A stretch of DNA of 42,524 bases from Candidatus Thiovulum imperiosus (GTDB taxonomy: Bacteria; Campylobacterota; Campylobacteria; Campylobacterales; Thiovulaceae). The position numbers and the translations under genes are program-made. The stretch is from contig JAMJTW010000036.1 in assembly GCA_024281175.1 (NCBI GenBank), positions 1 through 42,524 on the forward strand, given 5' to 3'. Of the stretch, positions 24,471 to 34,029 are shown piece after piece. Positions within the stretch are counted from its first letter, which is position 1, and every line of letters begins with the position of its first letter. A model generated the notes under the pieces. The model was not told the DNA's origin. It searched no databases and saw only the letters and a list, made by a program, of their open reading frames with translations.

Positions 24471-26951
24471 TTGAAAAAGTTGCTATTTGTTCTATATCTT
24501 TTAACTCAAACTCTATTTGGTGAAAAGGTAGTTTTACAGCTTGACTGGAAACACCAATTTGAGTATGCAGGTTACTATATGGCAAAAGAGAAAGGGTTTT
24601 ATAAAGAGGCAGGTTTTAGTGTTGAGATAAATGAGTTTAGTGGAAAAGGTTCAATAGAAACTGTACTTTCTGGAGAGAGTCAGTTTGGAGTTTATAACTC
24701 AAAAGTTATTCTTAAAAAAATGAATGGAACTCCACTAGTTCTTCTCGGAAATTTTTTTAAGAAATCTGCTTTAGTTTTAGTTGCCCAGAAAGATATTAGA
24801 ACACCTCACGATTTTGTTGGAAAGAAAATAATGTCAGCTCAAGGAGAGTTGGAAGCGAATGGATTGGGTGCATTGCTTCAGAGATTTGAACTTACAGAAG
24901 ATAAATTTGAGTGGGTTCCTCATACATTTCATTCTGAAGATTTTGTTAATAAAAAAGTTGATGTTATGACAGCATTTATCTCTAACGAAACTTTTCGACT
25001 CAAAGAAGCTGGTGCTGAATTCAATATTATAGACCCAGCAAATTATGGAATTTATATGTATGGAGACAATCTTTTCTCTTCAAAAGAGTATGTTGAGAAA
25101 AATCCAGAAAGAGCAAAAAGATTTCTTGATGCAACAATTAGAGGATGGAAATACGCTTTAGCAAATGTAGATGAGACCATAGATATCATTCTTGAAAACT
25201 ATAATTTATCTCTTCAAAAGAGTCGAGAAGCACTAGAGTTTGAAGCATCTTCTACAAAACAGATGATGATGCCAAATATTTTTCCAATTGGTTCAATTAA
25301 AAAAGAGACTCTACACCATATAACTTCAACATTTGTGGAGATGGGACTTTCTGGAACAAAGTTTTCAATGAATGGTTTTCTTTTAGAAGAGTATTTGAAT
25401 AACTCTGTGGAACTTACAGAAGAAGAGAGAGTTTATTTAGAAGAGCATGGCAAAATAAGTATGTGTGTAGACCCAGACTGGATGCCTTATGAAAAGTTAG
25501 AAGATGGAAAACATATTGGAATGAGTGCGGACTATTTGACTCTAATTGAAGATATGTTGGAAATAGAGTTGGAACTTATTCCTACAAAAAATTGGAGTGA
25601 GTCGATGAGGTTTGCCATAGAGCGAAAATGCGATATTCTCTCTCTTGCTATGGAGACTGAAGAGAGGTTAAAACATTTCAGTTTTACAGATAGCTACTTC
25701 TCTTTTCCTCTTGTAATTGCAACAAAATATGATGAACTCTTTGTAGTGAAGATTGAAGATGTTATTCACAAAAAGATAGGTATTGTTAAAGATTATGCTT
25801 TTGTTGAGATTTTAAAAAAGAGATACTCTAATATAAATCTTGTTGAAGTAAATTCAGTAGAAGATGGTCTTGAAAAAGTTGATGATGGTGAACTTTTCGG
25901 TTTTATAGGAACTCTACCAACAATTGGTTATGCAATTAAAAATAGTTACTCTGGCAGTCTAAAAATAGGTGGAAAATTTAAAGATAATTGGAATTTGGGA
26001 ATAGGAGTTAGAAATGATAGACCGCTACTTCTCTCTATTTTAAATAAGGGAATTCGAGCTATCTCTTCAAATCAGAACCAGAATATTGTAAATCGTTGGA
26101 TTTCTATAAGATACGACAATGGATTTAGCAAAGATACAATTTTTGGTATTGTAATTGGATTTCTTGTTGTAATTCTTCTAATTCTTTTTAAATATTTTCT
26201 ATCTCAAAGATATAACACAATTTTAAAAAAAGAGATTTTAGAGAAAGTTGAAGAGATACGGAAAAAAGATATCGCTCTTGTAAATCAGAATAAACTTGCT
26301 TCAATGGGTGAGATGGTTGGTTCAATTGCTCATCAGTGGAAACAGCCATTAAATGTTCTTCATCTAAATATAGAGATGTTGCCAGATGATTATGCTGATG
26401 GTTTGATAGATGAAAATTTTATAGAGAATTTTCGAGAACAGAACATCGATACAATCAGATTTATGATAAGAACAATAGATGACTTTAGAAACTTTTTTAG
26501 AGTTGAAAAAGAGAAGAGTGTTTTTGATGTGAAAGAGGCAATTGAGAAGATAATTAGTATGCAAAAAGTCTATTTAAGAAATAGAAATGTTGAAATTAGA
26601 ATAGAGGGAAATAGTTTTAAAACTTTAGGATTTAAAACAGAATTTCAACAGGTAATTTTAAACCTCATCAACAACTCAAAAGATGAGATAGTGAAAAGAG
26701 AGATAAAAGATGGTCTAATTAAAATTATTTTAGAAAAGTACTCTGTTCGAGTTCAAGATAATGGTGGCGGAATTCCTGATGAGGTTCTTCCAAGAATTTT
26801 TGAAGCTTATTTCACTACAAAAGGAGTTGGAGAAGGAACTGGAATTGGATTACATATGAGCAAAACAATTGTTGAAGAACATCTCAACGGAAAAATTTGG
26901 GCTAGAAATATAGAGAGTGGTGCAGAATTTATAATTGAACTTTATGAATAA
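24471..26951 (+). CDS. Hybrid periplasmic-binding sensor histidine kinase
   Basis: An 826-residue membrane kinase starting with TTG at 24471. A signal peptide (1-17) is followed by an NMT1/THI5-like binding domain (about 19-310; LQLDWKHQFEYAGYYMAKEK) and a second, SBP_bac_3-like binding domain (about 318-545; ISMCVDPDWMPYEKLEDG). A transmembrane helix is at about 556-577. The kinase follows, with H621 in SIAHQWKQPLN, the N box NLINNSKDEI, and G boxes DNGGGIP and GTGIGLHMSK. The H-box wording is typical of Campylobacterota kinases. It senses one or two small solutes in the periplasm, perhaps pyrimidine- or amino-acid-like; the ligand is not evident. No response regulator is adjacent. Confidence 0.92.
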   Translation: MKKLLFVLYLLTQTLFGEKVVLQLDWKHQFEYAGYYMAKEKGFYKEAGFSVEINEFSGKGSIETVLSGESQFGVYNSKVILKKMNGTPLVLLGNFFKKSALVLVAQKDIRTPHDFVGKKIMSAQGELEANGLGALLQRFELTEDKFEWVPHTFHSEDFVNKKVDVMTAFISNETFRLKEAGAEFNIIDPANYGIYMYGDNLFSSKEYVEKNPERAKRFLDATIRGWKYALANVDETIDIILENYNLSLQKSREALEFEASSTKQMMMPNIFPIGSIKKETLHHITSTFVEMGLSGTKFSMNGFLLEEYLNNSVELTEEERVYLEEHGKISMCVDPDWMPYEKLEDGKHIGMSADYLTLIEDMLEIELELIPTKNWSESMRFAIERKCDILSLAMETEERLKHFSFTDSYFSFPLVIATKYDELFVVKIEDVIHKKIGIVKDYAFVEILKKRYSNINLVEVNSVEDGLEKVDDGELFGFIGTLPTIGYAIKNSYSGSLKIGGKFKDNWNLGIGVRNDRPLLLSILNKGIRAISSNQNQNIVNRWISIRYDNGFSKDTIFGIVIGFLVVILLILFKYFLSQRYNTILKKEILEKVEEIRKKDIALVNQNKLASMGEMVGSIAHQWKQPLNVLHLNIEMLPDDYADGLIDENFIENFREQNIDTIRFMIRTIDDFRNFFRVEKEKSVFDVKEAIEKIISMQKVYLRNRNVEIRIEGNSFKTLGFKTEFQQVILNLINNSKDEIVKREIKDGLIKIILEKYSVRVQDNGGGIPDEVLPRIFEAYFTTKGVGEGTGIGLHMSKTIVEEHLNGKIWARNIESGAEFIIELYE

Positions 26952-26952
26952 A

Positions 26953-26978
26953 AGAATCAAAACTTTAGTTTTGATTCT
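26953..26978. terminator. Bidirectional terminator
   Basis: A perfect 11-base inverted repeat, AGAATCAAAAC / GTTTTGATTCT with a TTTA loop, flanked by A/T runs. It lies between the sensor kinase and the convergent GH13 gene and shares its arm sequence with the terminator at 7666. Confidence 0.85.
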
Positions 26979-26987
26979 AAAATTTAA

Positions 26988-28667
26988 TTACAAATTTCTA
27001 CTCGATTTTATCCAAGCAATTCCAAAATTATCTATGGAGAAATGCTCTCCAACTTTTTTATTTGAAAATAGCTCAAAACCATCTCGAAACTCTTTTGGTA
27101 TTTCTAGTTTTAGAGTTTCAGAAGTTAGATTGTGAATTGTAAGAATGGACTCTTTATCATAACTTCTTGAGATTACAAATAGTTTACTTCCAAACTGTTT
27201 AAATTGAAAATCTCCAAAAGGGTGAAAAGACTTTTCACTTTTTCGAACAGAGAGAAGTTGTTTCATAGATTTGAAAATTCTACTTTTCAATGTATTGCCT
27301 TCTAAATCCTCTTCTAACTTATTTATATAATACCGTTCCCTATTTATTGCCCTTTTACTTCCACTCTTTTCAACACCATGATAGTAATTTTCTCCACCAA
27401 CAAGAGTTTGAAAATAGATAGAGGGAACACCTGGCATAGCAAAAGTTATGGCTTGAGCTAAAACCATTTTTTTAAGTTTATCCGTTTCACTCTCATTTTG
27501 ACTTGAGAGAAGATTTAAATAGCTACAATTTATTTCATAAGGAGATTTTGAGCCATTTAAAGTTCTATGTGAGATAAAAGCACCATTCTTTTTAGCTTCT
27601 TCAATTAGGAAATTGACATCTTTCTCTTTTAAAATGGAACTAACAGCACGAACTCCGACTCCATCATGACTTGCATTGAAGTTGAAAAAGCTGACTTCTT
27701 TACTTGGAAACTCTAAACTCTCTGCCCATTTTTGAAGCTCTCTGCTATTTCCTTTAAGAATTGAAAAAGCTAAAAGAGGTGGTAGAGCAAAATTGTAGAC
27801 AAGATGAGCCTCATCACTACCATCTCCAAAATATGAGATATTTTCTATGTGTGGAACATTTGTTTCTGAAACAATGATAGTATCTGGAGCGATGAGGTCT
27901 ATAACAGCTCTAATAAGTTTTATTATCTCATGAGTTTCTGGAAGATGGATAGAGCTTGTATCTTCATCTTTCCAGAGAAAAGCTATGGCGTCCAATCTTA
28001 AAATTTTTGCTCCATGGTGAATGTAAAATAGAAGAACATCTATCATCTTTGCGAGAACTTTTGGATTTTGATAATTTAAATCTATCTGGTCTCTACTAAA
28101 AGTTGTCCAGAGATACCGAAGTTCATCTTTTGTATCTTTAAATTCACTTAAAAGAGGAGAAGTTCTTGGTCTTACAACTTTACTTATGTCGGTATGAGGA
28201 GGCTTTTCAATAAAGAAATCTTGGTACTCACTATCTCCTTTTAGAAAATGTTCAAACCACTTTGAATGGCTAGAGATGTGATTTATCACTCCATCAAACA
28301 TAAGTCGATATTCTGCTCCAAAACTATTTATATCTTTCCATGAACCGAAATTTGGAGCAACTTCATAATAGTTAGAAACTGAAAAACCATCATCAGATGA
28401 GTAGGGATAGAAAGGTAAAAGATGAACAGAATTTATATATCCATCAAGATTTCTATCCAGAAACTTTTTTAAAGTTGAAATTGAGGCTTCAGATGGCTCT
28501 ACAACTTGGTCAGGATAGGAAATCAGAACTATATCTTCATGAGATAACTCATAACTTCTGTTCTGCCTCTTATAATGACTTAAAACTCTATCAACTTCAA
28601 AAACTGCTTCTTGAAATTTATCATCATCTCTGTAAATTTTTCTTAATCTTTTTCTAGTTTCGCTCAT
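26988..28667 (-). CDS. GH13 subfamily 18 sugar phosphorylase (sucrose/glucosylglycerate type)
   Basis: A 559-residue TIM-barrel enzyme of the sucrose-phosphorylase group. Catalytic residues are the nucleophile D225 (KILRLDAIAFLWK), the acid/base E268 (IIVSETN) and the stabilising D335 (ASHDGVGVR), with LLPFYPYSSDDGFSV near residue 83-97 as subfamily signature. Such enzymes split an alpha-glucoside with phosphate to give glucose-1-phosphate. The choice among sucrose, glucosylglycerate or glucosylglycerol cannot be settled here; a compatible-solute role is plausible. It is transcribed alone, after a repeat-rich gap. Confidence 0.88.
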   Translation of the reverse strand: MSETRKRLRKIYRDDDKFQEAVFEVDRVLSHYKRQNRSYELSHEDIVLISYPDQVVEPSEASISTLKKFLDRNLDGYINSVHLLPFYPYSSDDGFSVSNYYEVAPNFGSWKDINSFGAEYRLMFDGVINHISSHSKWFEHFLKGDSEYQDFFIEKPPHTDISKVVRPRTSPLLSEFKDTKDELRYLWTTFSRDQIDLNYQNPKVLAKMIDVLLFYIHHGAKILRLDAIAFLWKDEDTSSIHLPETHEIIKLIRAVIDLIAPDTIIVSETNVPHIENISYFGDGSDEAHLVYNFALPPLLAFSILKGNSRELQKWAESLEFPSKEVSFFNFNASHDGVGVRAVSSILKEKDVNFLIEEAKKNGAFISHRTLNGSKSPYEINCSYLNLLSSQNESETDKLKKMVLAQAITFAMPGVPSIYFQTLVGGENYYHGVEKSGSKRAINRERYYINKLEEDLEGNTLKSRIFKSMKQLLSVRKSEKSFHPFGDFQFKQFGSKLFVISRSYDKESILTIHNLTSETLKLEIPKEFRDGFELFSNKKVGEHFSIDNFGIAWIKSSRNL

Positions 28668-28749
28668 AACTTCTCTTTTCTAATTTCTAAAAATTTTATC
28701 ACATGAACTTAAGTTAAAGGGGGGTGATCAAACAGGTTTCTACCTCTCT

Positions 28750-28786
28750 TGTCATTTCGAAATGAACATAGCAATTGAGAAATCTT
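28750..28786. repeat. Palindromic dispersed element, half-copy E
   Basis: The left arm TTGTCATTTCGAAATGAACA continues into TAGCAATTGAGAAATCTT. The matching right arm is missing, and the sequence runs into AT-rich DNA and then the next copy 38 bases later. Confidence 0.75.
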
Positions 28787-28823
28787 GAAAAAGGGTTCAA
28801 AATAACGAGTTTATCATCTTTTT

Positions 28824-28916
28824 TGTCATTTCGAAATGAGCATAGCGATTGAGAAATCTTGAAAACTTATCGTTTTAATATAAAAGATTTCTCACCCGAA
28901 AGGGTTCGAAATGACA
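28824..28916. repeat. Palindromic dispersed element, copy F
   Basis: 93 bases from TTGTCATTTCGAAATGAGCA to CACCCGAAAGGGTTCGAAAT then GACA. The arms GAGAAATCTTGAAAAC and AAGATTTCTCACCC are recognisable, and the centre TTATCGTTTTAATA is shared, inverted, with the copy at 42268 (TTAAAACGATAAG). Confidence 0.8.
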
Positions 28917-28972
28917 TATAAATTGTTGAAATATAAAAATACTCTATTTGGTTAGTTCCAAGTTAAAAAGTT

Positions 28973-30853
28973 TTAGAATACTAAATTCCAGAAATATGTG
29001 AGAGTTTGACGAGAGATAAAATCACCATTGTAAATGAAGCCACCTTTTCTATGTAGAGTTTTTCCAACTCTATCTTCAACTTCATAAAATAGAGAACTCT
29101 CTTCACCTTTTTTCAATTTCTCAAGCTCTTCTCTATTCTGATTTAAAAATTGGAGAAATTGGAGACTCTCTAAATAGTGAACATTAGAGATGTGAATGGA
29201 GTTTATGGCTCTTGTAATAGCTACATAAAGTATATTGAACTCCTCTCTAATATCTATTTTTGGATTTAAGATAAGTTCATGAGCAACTTTTTGGGGAAAA
29301 TGGCTTTCATCAAAATCTAAAAGGTCATCATCAAAGCCTCTATCAACACTTTTGAAAATTCTTGAGAGTCCTATATTTGAGAATATATCATCATCTCCTT
29401 TTAAACTCTTTCTCTCCATTCCTAAAATCATACCATTACTTGTTTCATGAGTTATCCATTTTCCAATACTATTTTGTATCAGAGACAACGAACGGAGTAT
29501 AGTTACAGTTTCAAACTCAAGACCTTTACTTTTATGAACTGTTGAGAGAATATTTTTACTATTTTCATTTGAACGACTATCAATATCATTAAAAAAGCTA
29601 TAGACAACATCATCTTTATTGGAGACCATATCTCGTTTTGTGTAGATAAATAGTGCCGTATTTACATTATCTTCAAGTTCAAAAATAGCTTTTTCTAATG
29701 CAAAATTATGAAGTTCATTAAATGAAGCGAATGGTTTTAGAGATTTTGTCTTGATTTCAGGAAAACCTATCTCTTGCTTAGAGTAGATAAATAGGTTGTA
29801 GATATCTCGAACCTCATCAATATTGAAATTGTTAATTCCACCATAAAGATAGAAATCTTGACCACTATTTATTTGATGCATCGCCATTGCTAAAAGTGGG
29901 AAATTTGCTCTTGAGAGATAGGCATTTCTACTCTCTTTTCCAAGCTCTTTTCTAGCACCAACTATCTTTTCTCCCCTCAAATTTAGTAACAAATTTGAAA
30001 GTACTTCTATATTTGAACCACTTTGAAAACGGAAACTTTGAGTTAGATTTTCTGAAACTATTCTGTCTGGCAAAGCCTTTTTAAGAGAACCTGATAAGTT
30101 TGTATTTCCCAGAAAACCGTATATCTTCTGATGTTCATCTCCAACAACAACTATCTTGTATCTCTTTGAACGAGCAAGTGAAAAGATGAATTTTGCTAAA
30201 AGTTTTGAAACATCTTGTGACTCATCAAGTAAAATATACTCATATTTAAAACTTCTATTATGAGCTGTATCAACAAAATCTTTTAAAAATGTATCAAATG
30301 TTGAAAAATCAGAATTTAAAATATGGTTGTGTATCGTTTCAATATTATTTACTCCATCAATTCTCTGTTGAATTAGCCATTCACCATTTCTATTCTCTTT
30401 TTGATGTTGGTCTCTCATCTCTTCTCGAATATCTGTTTTTAGTGCATCAAGTTCATGCATCTCATATTCAGAAATACAGTATCTCTGATACGCTTTTAAT
30501 GAGTTGAAAACTTCAAAATATTCATCTTTATTTTTTATCTCTTTCTCTAAAATTGAGGCGATGAGGTCTAAATTTAGCATCTCCAACTTTTTCCGTCCGC
30601 TATATCCTCTTGCAAAAGCGTGTAGTGTTGAAGATTTTGTATTTGATGGTAATCTCTTTTTCCCCTCTTCAACTATTTTTCTATTGAATGCAAGATAGAG
30701 AAATTTTGAGTTAAGATGTTTTTTGGTAATCATCTCAATTGTAGTTGTTTTTGCACAACCTGCAAGAGCATTTACAACTAAGATGTCTCCAATATTCATA
30801 TTTTTTACACTCTCTAAAATTTTTTTCTGCTCTTCTGTTGGGGTGTATTTCAT
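28973..30853 (-). CDS. UvrD/FBH1-like superfamily 1 DNA helicase
   Basis: A 626-residue SF1A helicase. The Walker A variant AGCAKTT at 31-37 (usual form AGxGKT) follows EEQKKILESV, the Q-motif region. The Walker B motif LLDESQDVS is near residue 207, then VVGDEHQKIYGF (motif III), STVHKSKGLEFETV (motif V) and NILYVAITRAINSIHI (motif VI). The set matches FBH1-like/UvrD-like ATP-dependent helicases acting in repair or recombination. The second Walker A Gly is Ala-substituted, as in several FBH1-like proteins, so activity is still likely. It precedes the ruvB operon but has its own 47-base leader. Confidence 0.85.
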   Translation of the reverse strand: MKYTPTEEQKKILESVKNMNIGDILVVNALAGCAKTTTIEMITKKHLNSKFLYLAFNRKIVEEGKKRLPSNTKSSTLHAFARGYSGRKKLEMLNLDLIASILEKEIKNKDEYFEVFNSLKAYQRYCISEYEMHELDALKTDIREEMRDQHQKENRNGEWLIQQRIDGVNNIETIHNHILNSDFSTFDTFLKDFVDTAHNRSFKYEYILLDESQDVSKLLAKFIFSLARSKRYKIVVVGDEHQKIYGFLGNTNLSGSLKKALPDRIVSENLTQSFRFQSGSNIEVLSNLLLNLRGEKIVGARKELGKESRNAYLSRANFPLLAMAMHQINSGQDFYLYGGINNFNIDEVRDIYNLFIYSKQEIGFPEIKTKSLKPFASFNELHNFALEKAIFELEDNVNTALFIYTKRDMVSNKDDVVYSFFNDIDSRSNENSKNILSTVHKSKGLEFETVTILRSLSLIQNSIGKWITHETSNGMILGMERKSLKGDDDIFSNIGLSRIFKSVDRGFDDDLLDFDESHFPQKVAHELILNPKIDIREEFNILYVAITRAINSIHISNVHYLESLQFLQFLNQNREELEKLKKGEESSLFYEVEDRVGKTLHRKGGFIYNGDFISRQTLTYFWNLVF

Positions 30854-30900
30854 AAAATATATTCCTTCTCTATTTAAATATATTTTATACTAAATAGTAA

Positions 30901-31902
30901 CTAAAATAGAGAATTTTCTGTTTTGAATTTCAGAACTTCATAACTTTTTCTAGTGGCAACTCGACCTCGAGAAGTTCTTTCGATATATCCATTTGCTAAA
31001 AGATACGGTTCTATAACTTCTTCAACAGTTCCAGCATCTTCATTTAGAATTGCAGAAAGAGTTTTCAAACCGACAGCTTTTCCTCTTGCTTCAACAAGTC
31101 TTTCTAAAATTTTGATATCCATCTCATCAAAACCAAACTCATTTATTCCAAGAGCATCAAGTGCTTCAAGAGTTCTATCTAAATTTATCTCAACCTCATC
31201 GGCAAAATCTGAAAAGTCTCGAACTCTTTTAAGAAATCGTAGTGCAATTCTTGGTGTTCCTCTCGACCTTTTTCCAATCTGTATTGAAGCATCTCCATCA
31301 ATCTCTTTTTGTAGTTTCTTACTCGCAATAGTTACTATTTCTGAAAGTTCCTCAACTGTATAGAACTCCATTCGAAAGTGAATTCCAAACCGTTCTCGAA
31401 GTGGAGTTGAAAGCATTCCAGCTCTTGTTGTAGCTCCAATTAGAGTAAAACTTGGAAGTTCAATCTGAACTGTTTGAGCAGAAGGTCCAGAACCAATGAT
31501 AATATCTAATCTGAAATCTTCCATTGCTGAGTAGAGTATCTCTTCAATTGCTGGAGATAGCCGATGAATTTCATCAATAAAAAGGATATCACCCTCTTGT
31601 AAATTTGTGAGAAGAGCTGCTAAATCACCACTCTTTTCTATCATCGGTGCTGAGGTGATTTTCAAATTCTTCTCCATCTCATTTGAGATGATAAAAGCTA
31701 GAGTTGTCTTTCCAAGTCCTGGAGGTCCAAAAAGAAGTGTGTGGTCTAAACTTTCACCTCTTTTTTTAGAAGCTGAAATAAAAACTTCTAAATTTTTTTT
31801 GATTTTACTCTGTCCAATATACTCTACTAATTTTTTTGGACGAAGAGATTTTTCATACTCCTCTTCTCTATTTTCTAAATCTAATACTTTCCGTTTTGCC
31901 AT
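30901..31902 (-). CDS. ruvB: Holliday junction branch-migration ATPase RuvB
   Basis: A 333-residue AAA+ motor that drives Holliday-junction branch migration together with RuvA. It has Walker A GPPGLGKT at 59-66, Walker B with FIDEIHRL at 108-115, sensor [18 protein letters not shown] and the C-terminal winged helix ([14 protein letters not shown]). Length is normal. Its ATG shares bases with the stop of the ABC gene (TAATG), so it is translationally coupled to mlaF-like and queC. RuvA and RuvC are not in the window. Confidence 0.97.
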   Translation of the reverse strand: MAKRKVLDLENREEEYEKSLRPKKLVEYIGQSKIKKNLEVFISASKKRGESLDHTLLFGPPGLGKTTLAFIISNEMEKNLKITSAPMIEKSGDLAALLTNLQEGDILFIDEIHRLSPAIEEILYSAMEDFRLDIIIGSGPSAQTVQIELPSFTLIGATTRAGMLSTPLRERFGIHFRMEFYTVEELSEIVTIASKKLQKEIDGDASIQIGKRSRGTPRIALRFLKRVRDFSDFADEVEINLDRTLEALDALGINEFGFDEMDIKILERLVEARGKAVGLKTLSAILNEDAGTVEEVIEPYLLANGYIERTSRGRVATRKSYEVLKFKTENSLF

Positions 31903-32657
31903 TACTTTCCAAACTTTATAGGTCCTTTTGAAGAACCACTTAAAAACTGTTTTATTATCGGATTTGATGAGGTTTGGAAAAAGTACTCATTACCATAATC
32001 AACTATTTTTCCATTAAAAAGCATTGCAAAATAGTCTCCACTTTTAAAACTCTCTTTTATATCGTGACTAATAAGAACTGAAGTTACACCAAGTTCATCT
32101 TGAAGATGTCGTATCATTTGAGTAATTAGGTCACTACTTACTGGGTCGAGTCCACTTGTTGGTTCATCATAAAGAATTATTTTCGGCTTCATAACAATCG
32201 TTCTTGCTAATCCAACTCTCTTTCTCATACCACCACTAAGTTCATGAGGAAAAAGTTTTAAAATATCTTTTTTCAAACCGACAAGAGAGAGACTCTCATG
32301 AATTGAGAAATCTAACTCTTTCTGTGTTATATCTTTTCTATGTTCTCGTAGTGGGAAAGCGATATTTTCAAAAACATTCATAGAGTCGAACAAAGCACCA
32401 CTTTGAAAAAGAAATCCTATCTTTTGTCGAACTCTTCTCATATTTCTCTCATCTAGCTCTGTAATATCTTCACCATCAACAATTATAGAGCCACTATCAG
32501 CTTTTAAAAGTCCAACAATATGTTTAATAATTGTCGATTTCCCGCCTCCAGAGACTCCAAAAATTACAGTAGTTTTCGAGGGAAGAATGTGTAAATCAAC
32601 ACCTTTTAAAATCTCTCTCTCTCCAAATCTCTTTTTAACATTGTGAAATCTAATCAT
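31902..32657 (-). CDS. MlaF-type ABC transporter ATP-binding protein
   Basis: A 251-residue ATPase with Walker [10 protein letters not shown] (34-42), Q-loop wording [20 protein letters not shown], signature LSGGMRKR and Walker [14 protein letters not shown]. The Q-loop wording and [15 protein letters not shown] are characteristic of MlaF/Mkl ATPases, which power phospholipid trafficking between the membranes in the Mla/MCE systems. The permease and MCE substrate-binding genes are not adjacent. The gene overlaps queC by ATGA and ruvB by TAATG. Confidence 0.88.
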   Translation of the reverse strand: MIRFHNVKKRFGEREILKGVDLHILPSKTTVIFGVSGGGKSTIIKHIVGLLKADSGSIIVDGEDITELDERNMRRVRQKIGFLFQSGALFDSMNVFENIAFPLREHRKDITQKELDFSIHESLSLVGLKKDILKLFPHELSGGMRKRVGLARTIVMKPKIILYDEPTSGLDPVSSDLITQMIRHLQDELGVTSVLISHDIKESFKSGDYFAMLFNGKIVDYGNEYFFQTSSNPIIKQFLSGSSKGPIKFGK

Positions 32658-33355
32658 TTTCTCAAATAAGGTATTTTGTCCTCAACTCCAGCAATTTTAA
32701 AACCTTTGAGTCGCAATCGACAAGAGTCACAAACTCCACACGCTTTATCTTCTCTCTGGTAGCAACTCCAAGTTAAATTTAGAGGTACAGCTAGAGAAAT
32801 TGCCTCTTTCACAATCTCCTCTTTTTTCAAATTTACAAGAGGACGAAAGATTTTCAAATTTCCCTCTTTTGTTCCAAGATTGATGCTCTTTTCAAAAGTG
32901 GAGATGAAATCTTCTCGACAATCTGGATATCCAGAACTATCCTCTTCTACAACTCCAATTGCTATTCCAATAGCACCCTCTTTTTCAGCAATTGCCGTAG
33001 CAATACTCAACATAATTCCATTTCGAAATGGAACATAACTACTTGGAATTTCAGTTTCTGAAACTCCACCCTCTTCAACCACCATATTTCTATCTATCAA
33101 AGAAGAAGTTCCAACTCCAATTTCTGAAAAGAAAGGCAATTCAAAGTGGTAGCGATTTGAAACTGGAATAGAGTCTGAAATATCTGAAAAAGCCTGAAAT
33201 TCCCTACTCTCTGTCTTCTGTCCATAAGAGAAGTGAAGTGAAATAACATCAAATCCCATCTCCACCATCTTGTAAGCGGAAAGAGTGCTATCCATTCCAC
33301 CACTCAAAATCACAACAACTTTATCTGTACCAGTGGTGTGCAACTTTTTTACCAT
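32654..33355 (-). CDS. queC: 7-cyano-7-deazaguanine synthase QueC
   Basis: A 233-residue enzyme that turns 7-carboxy-7-deazaguanine into preQ0 with ATP and ammonia, for queuosine in tRNA. The PP-loop SGGMDST is at 18-24. The zinc-binding cysteines are C198, C206, C209 and C212 in SCYQREDKACGVCDSC. The listed ATG lies inside the end of the upstream gene (35-base overlap) and the first 11 residues are not conserved, so the true start may be a nearby in-frame GTG or TTG. Upstream and downstream couplings suggest one transcription unit with the small exported protein, mlaF-like and ruvB. Confidence 0.93.
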   Translation of the reverse strand: MVKKLHTTGTDKVVVILSGGMDSTLSAYKMVEMGFDVISLHFSYGQKTESREFQAFSDISDSIPVSNRYHFELPFFSEIGVGTSSLIDRNMVVEEGGVSETEIPSSYVPFRNGIMLSIATAIAEKEGAIGIAIGVVEEDSSGYPDCREDFISTFEKSINLGTKEGNLKIFRPLVNLKKEEIVKEAISLAVPLNLTWSCYQREDKACGVCDSCRLRLKGFKIAGVEDKIPYLRK

Positions 33356-33863
33356 CTTTAAAAATATCTACTAAAACTTTTTGAGGATTATCATCTGTAA
33401 TTGAAATTTTTATAGTTCTACCACTATCTATAATTTCAAGAGCTTTTGGAGAGTTCGAAGTTACCTGGTATTTGTTCAAAACAAGATTTCTAAAAATTAC
33501 AGAGAGAATATGATTTGTATCTGGAACTCGAAGATACCCTAACTCTATATCATCAAGCATAAATTGATAAAAGAGCTTCTTTTGAAGAATTAGAGTCGCA
33601 AAATAGGAAGCATTGTTTCTCCCCGTCTTTGTTGAACGAAGCACTCTTTGAAGTTTCGCTAAAGGATTTATATAATCCACTTCAGCACACGCAACTCCAA
33701 CCATTCCTAAAAAATCTTCGTCCCTATTTCCCTTACTGAATTTTGCCATTCCCTCTTGACATACCAACTTAAACTCTCTGTTCTGAAAAGCATCAATCAA
33801 CTCATCTATGTTTTTTGAGTAGAGAGAAGTGAAGAGAAACAGAAGCAAAACAATATTTTTCAT
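33321..33863 (-). CDS. Small exported protein of unknown function
   Basis: A 180-residue protein with a signal peptide (MKNIVLLLFLFTSLYSK). The body is helical (IDELIDAFQNREFKLVCQEG, with GNRDEDFLGMVGVACAEVDY suggesting short TPR-like repeats). It ends in a small beta part (ISITDDNPQKVLVDIFKDGKKV). Two cysteines could form a disulfide. I do not recognise a named family, although the position before queC recalls conserved Campylobacterota hypotheticals. It overlaps the queC start. Confidence 0.6.
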   Translation of the reverse strand: MKNIVLLLFLFTSLYSKNIDELIDAFQNREFKLVCQEGMAKFSKGNRDEDFLGMVGVACAEVDYINPLAKLQRVLRSTKTGRNNASYFATLILQKKLFYQFMLDDIELGYLRVPDTNHILSVIFRNLVLNKYQVTSNSPKALEIIDSGRTIKISITDDNPQKVLVDIFKDGKKVAHHWYR

Positions 33864-33893
33864 ATCTACGCCTTTTTAAATTTATTATAAAGA

Positions 33894-34022
33894 AATCTCA
33901 AATTAGAATCCAAATTTAAAATTCCAGAATCTCGAATTCGATTCCCAAATTTAAAATTTCAAAAAAGAATCTCAAATTAGAATCCAAATTTAAAATTCCA
34001 GAATCTCAAATTAGAATCCAAA
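33894..34022. repeat. Tandem 34-base repeats upstream of the queC operon
   Basis: The unit AATCTCAAATTAGAATCCAA then ATTTAAAATTCCAG occurs at 33894-33927 and again, identical, at 33968-34001. A degenerate copy is at 33928-33961, and a truncated one at 34002-34022. The degenerate copy contains a near-palindrome GAATCTCGAATTCGATTC. The array sits between the end of glyS and the start of the small exported gene, both on the minus strand, and shares GAATC elements with the terminators at 7666 and 26953. There are no CRISPR-like spacers. Confidence 0.8.
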
Positions 34023-34029
34023 AGAATTT

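Larger units (their letters stand above)
28668..28972. repeat. Repeat-filled intergenic region
   Basis: 305 bases with no gene. A half-copy of the dispersed element is at 28750-28786 and a fuller copy at 28824-28916. The motif ACTCTATTTGGTTAGTT is at 28941-28957. The stretch nearest the GH13 start must hold its promoter. Both copies carry the variant TCGAAATGA.CATAGC.ATTGAG, with internal bases differing from the 16.6 kb copies. Confidence 0.8.

Noticed and set aside
33894-34022. CRISPR array
   Set aside because: The repeats abut each other or are separated by a few bases, with no unique spacers of equal length and no cas genes nearby.
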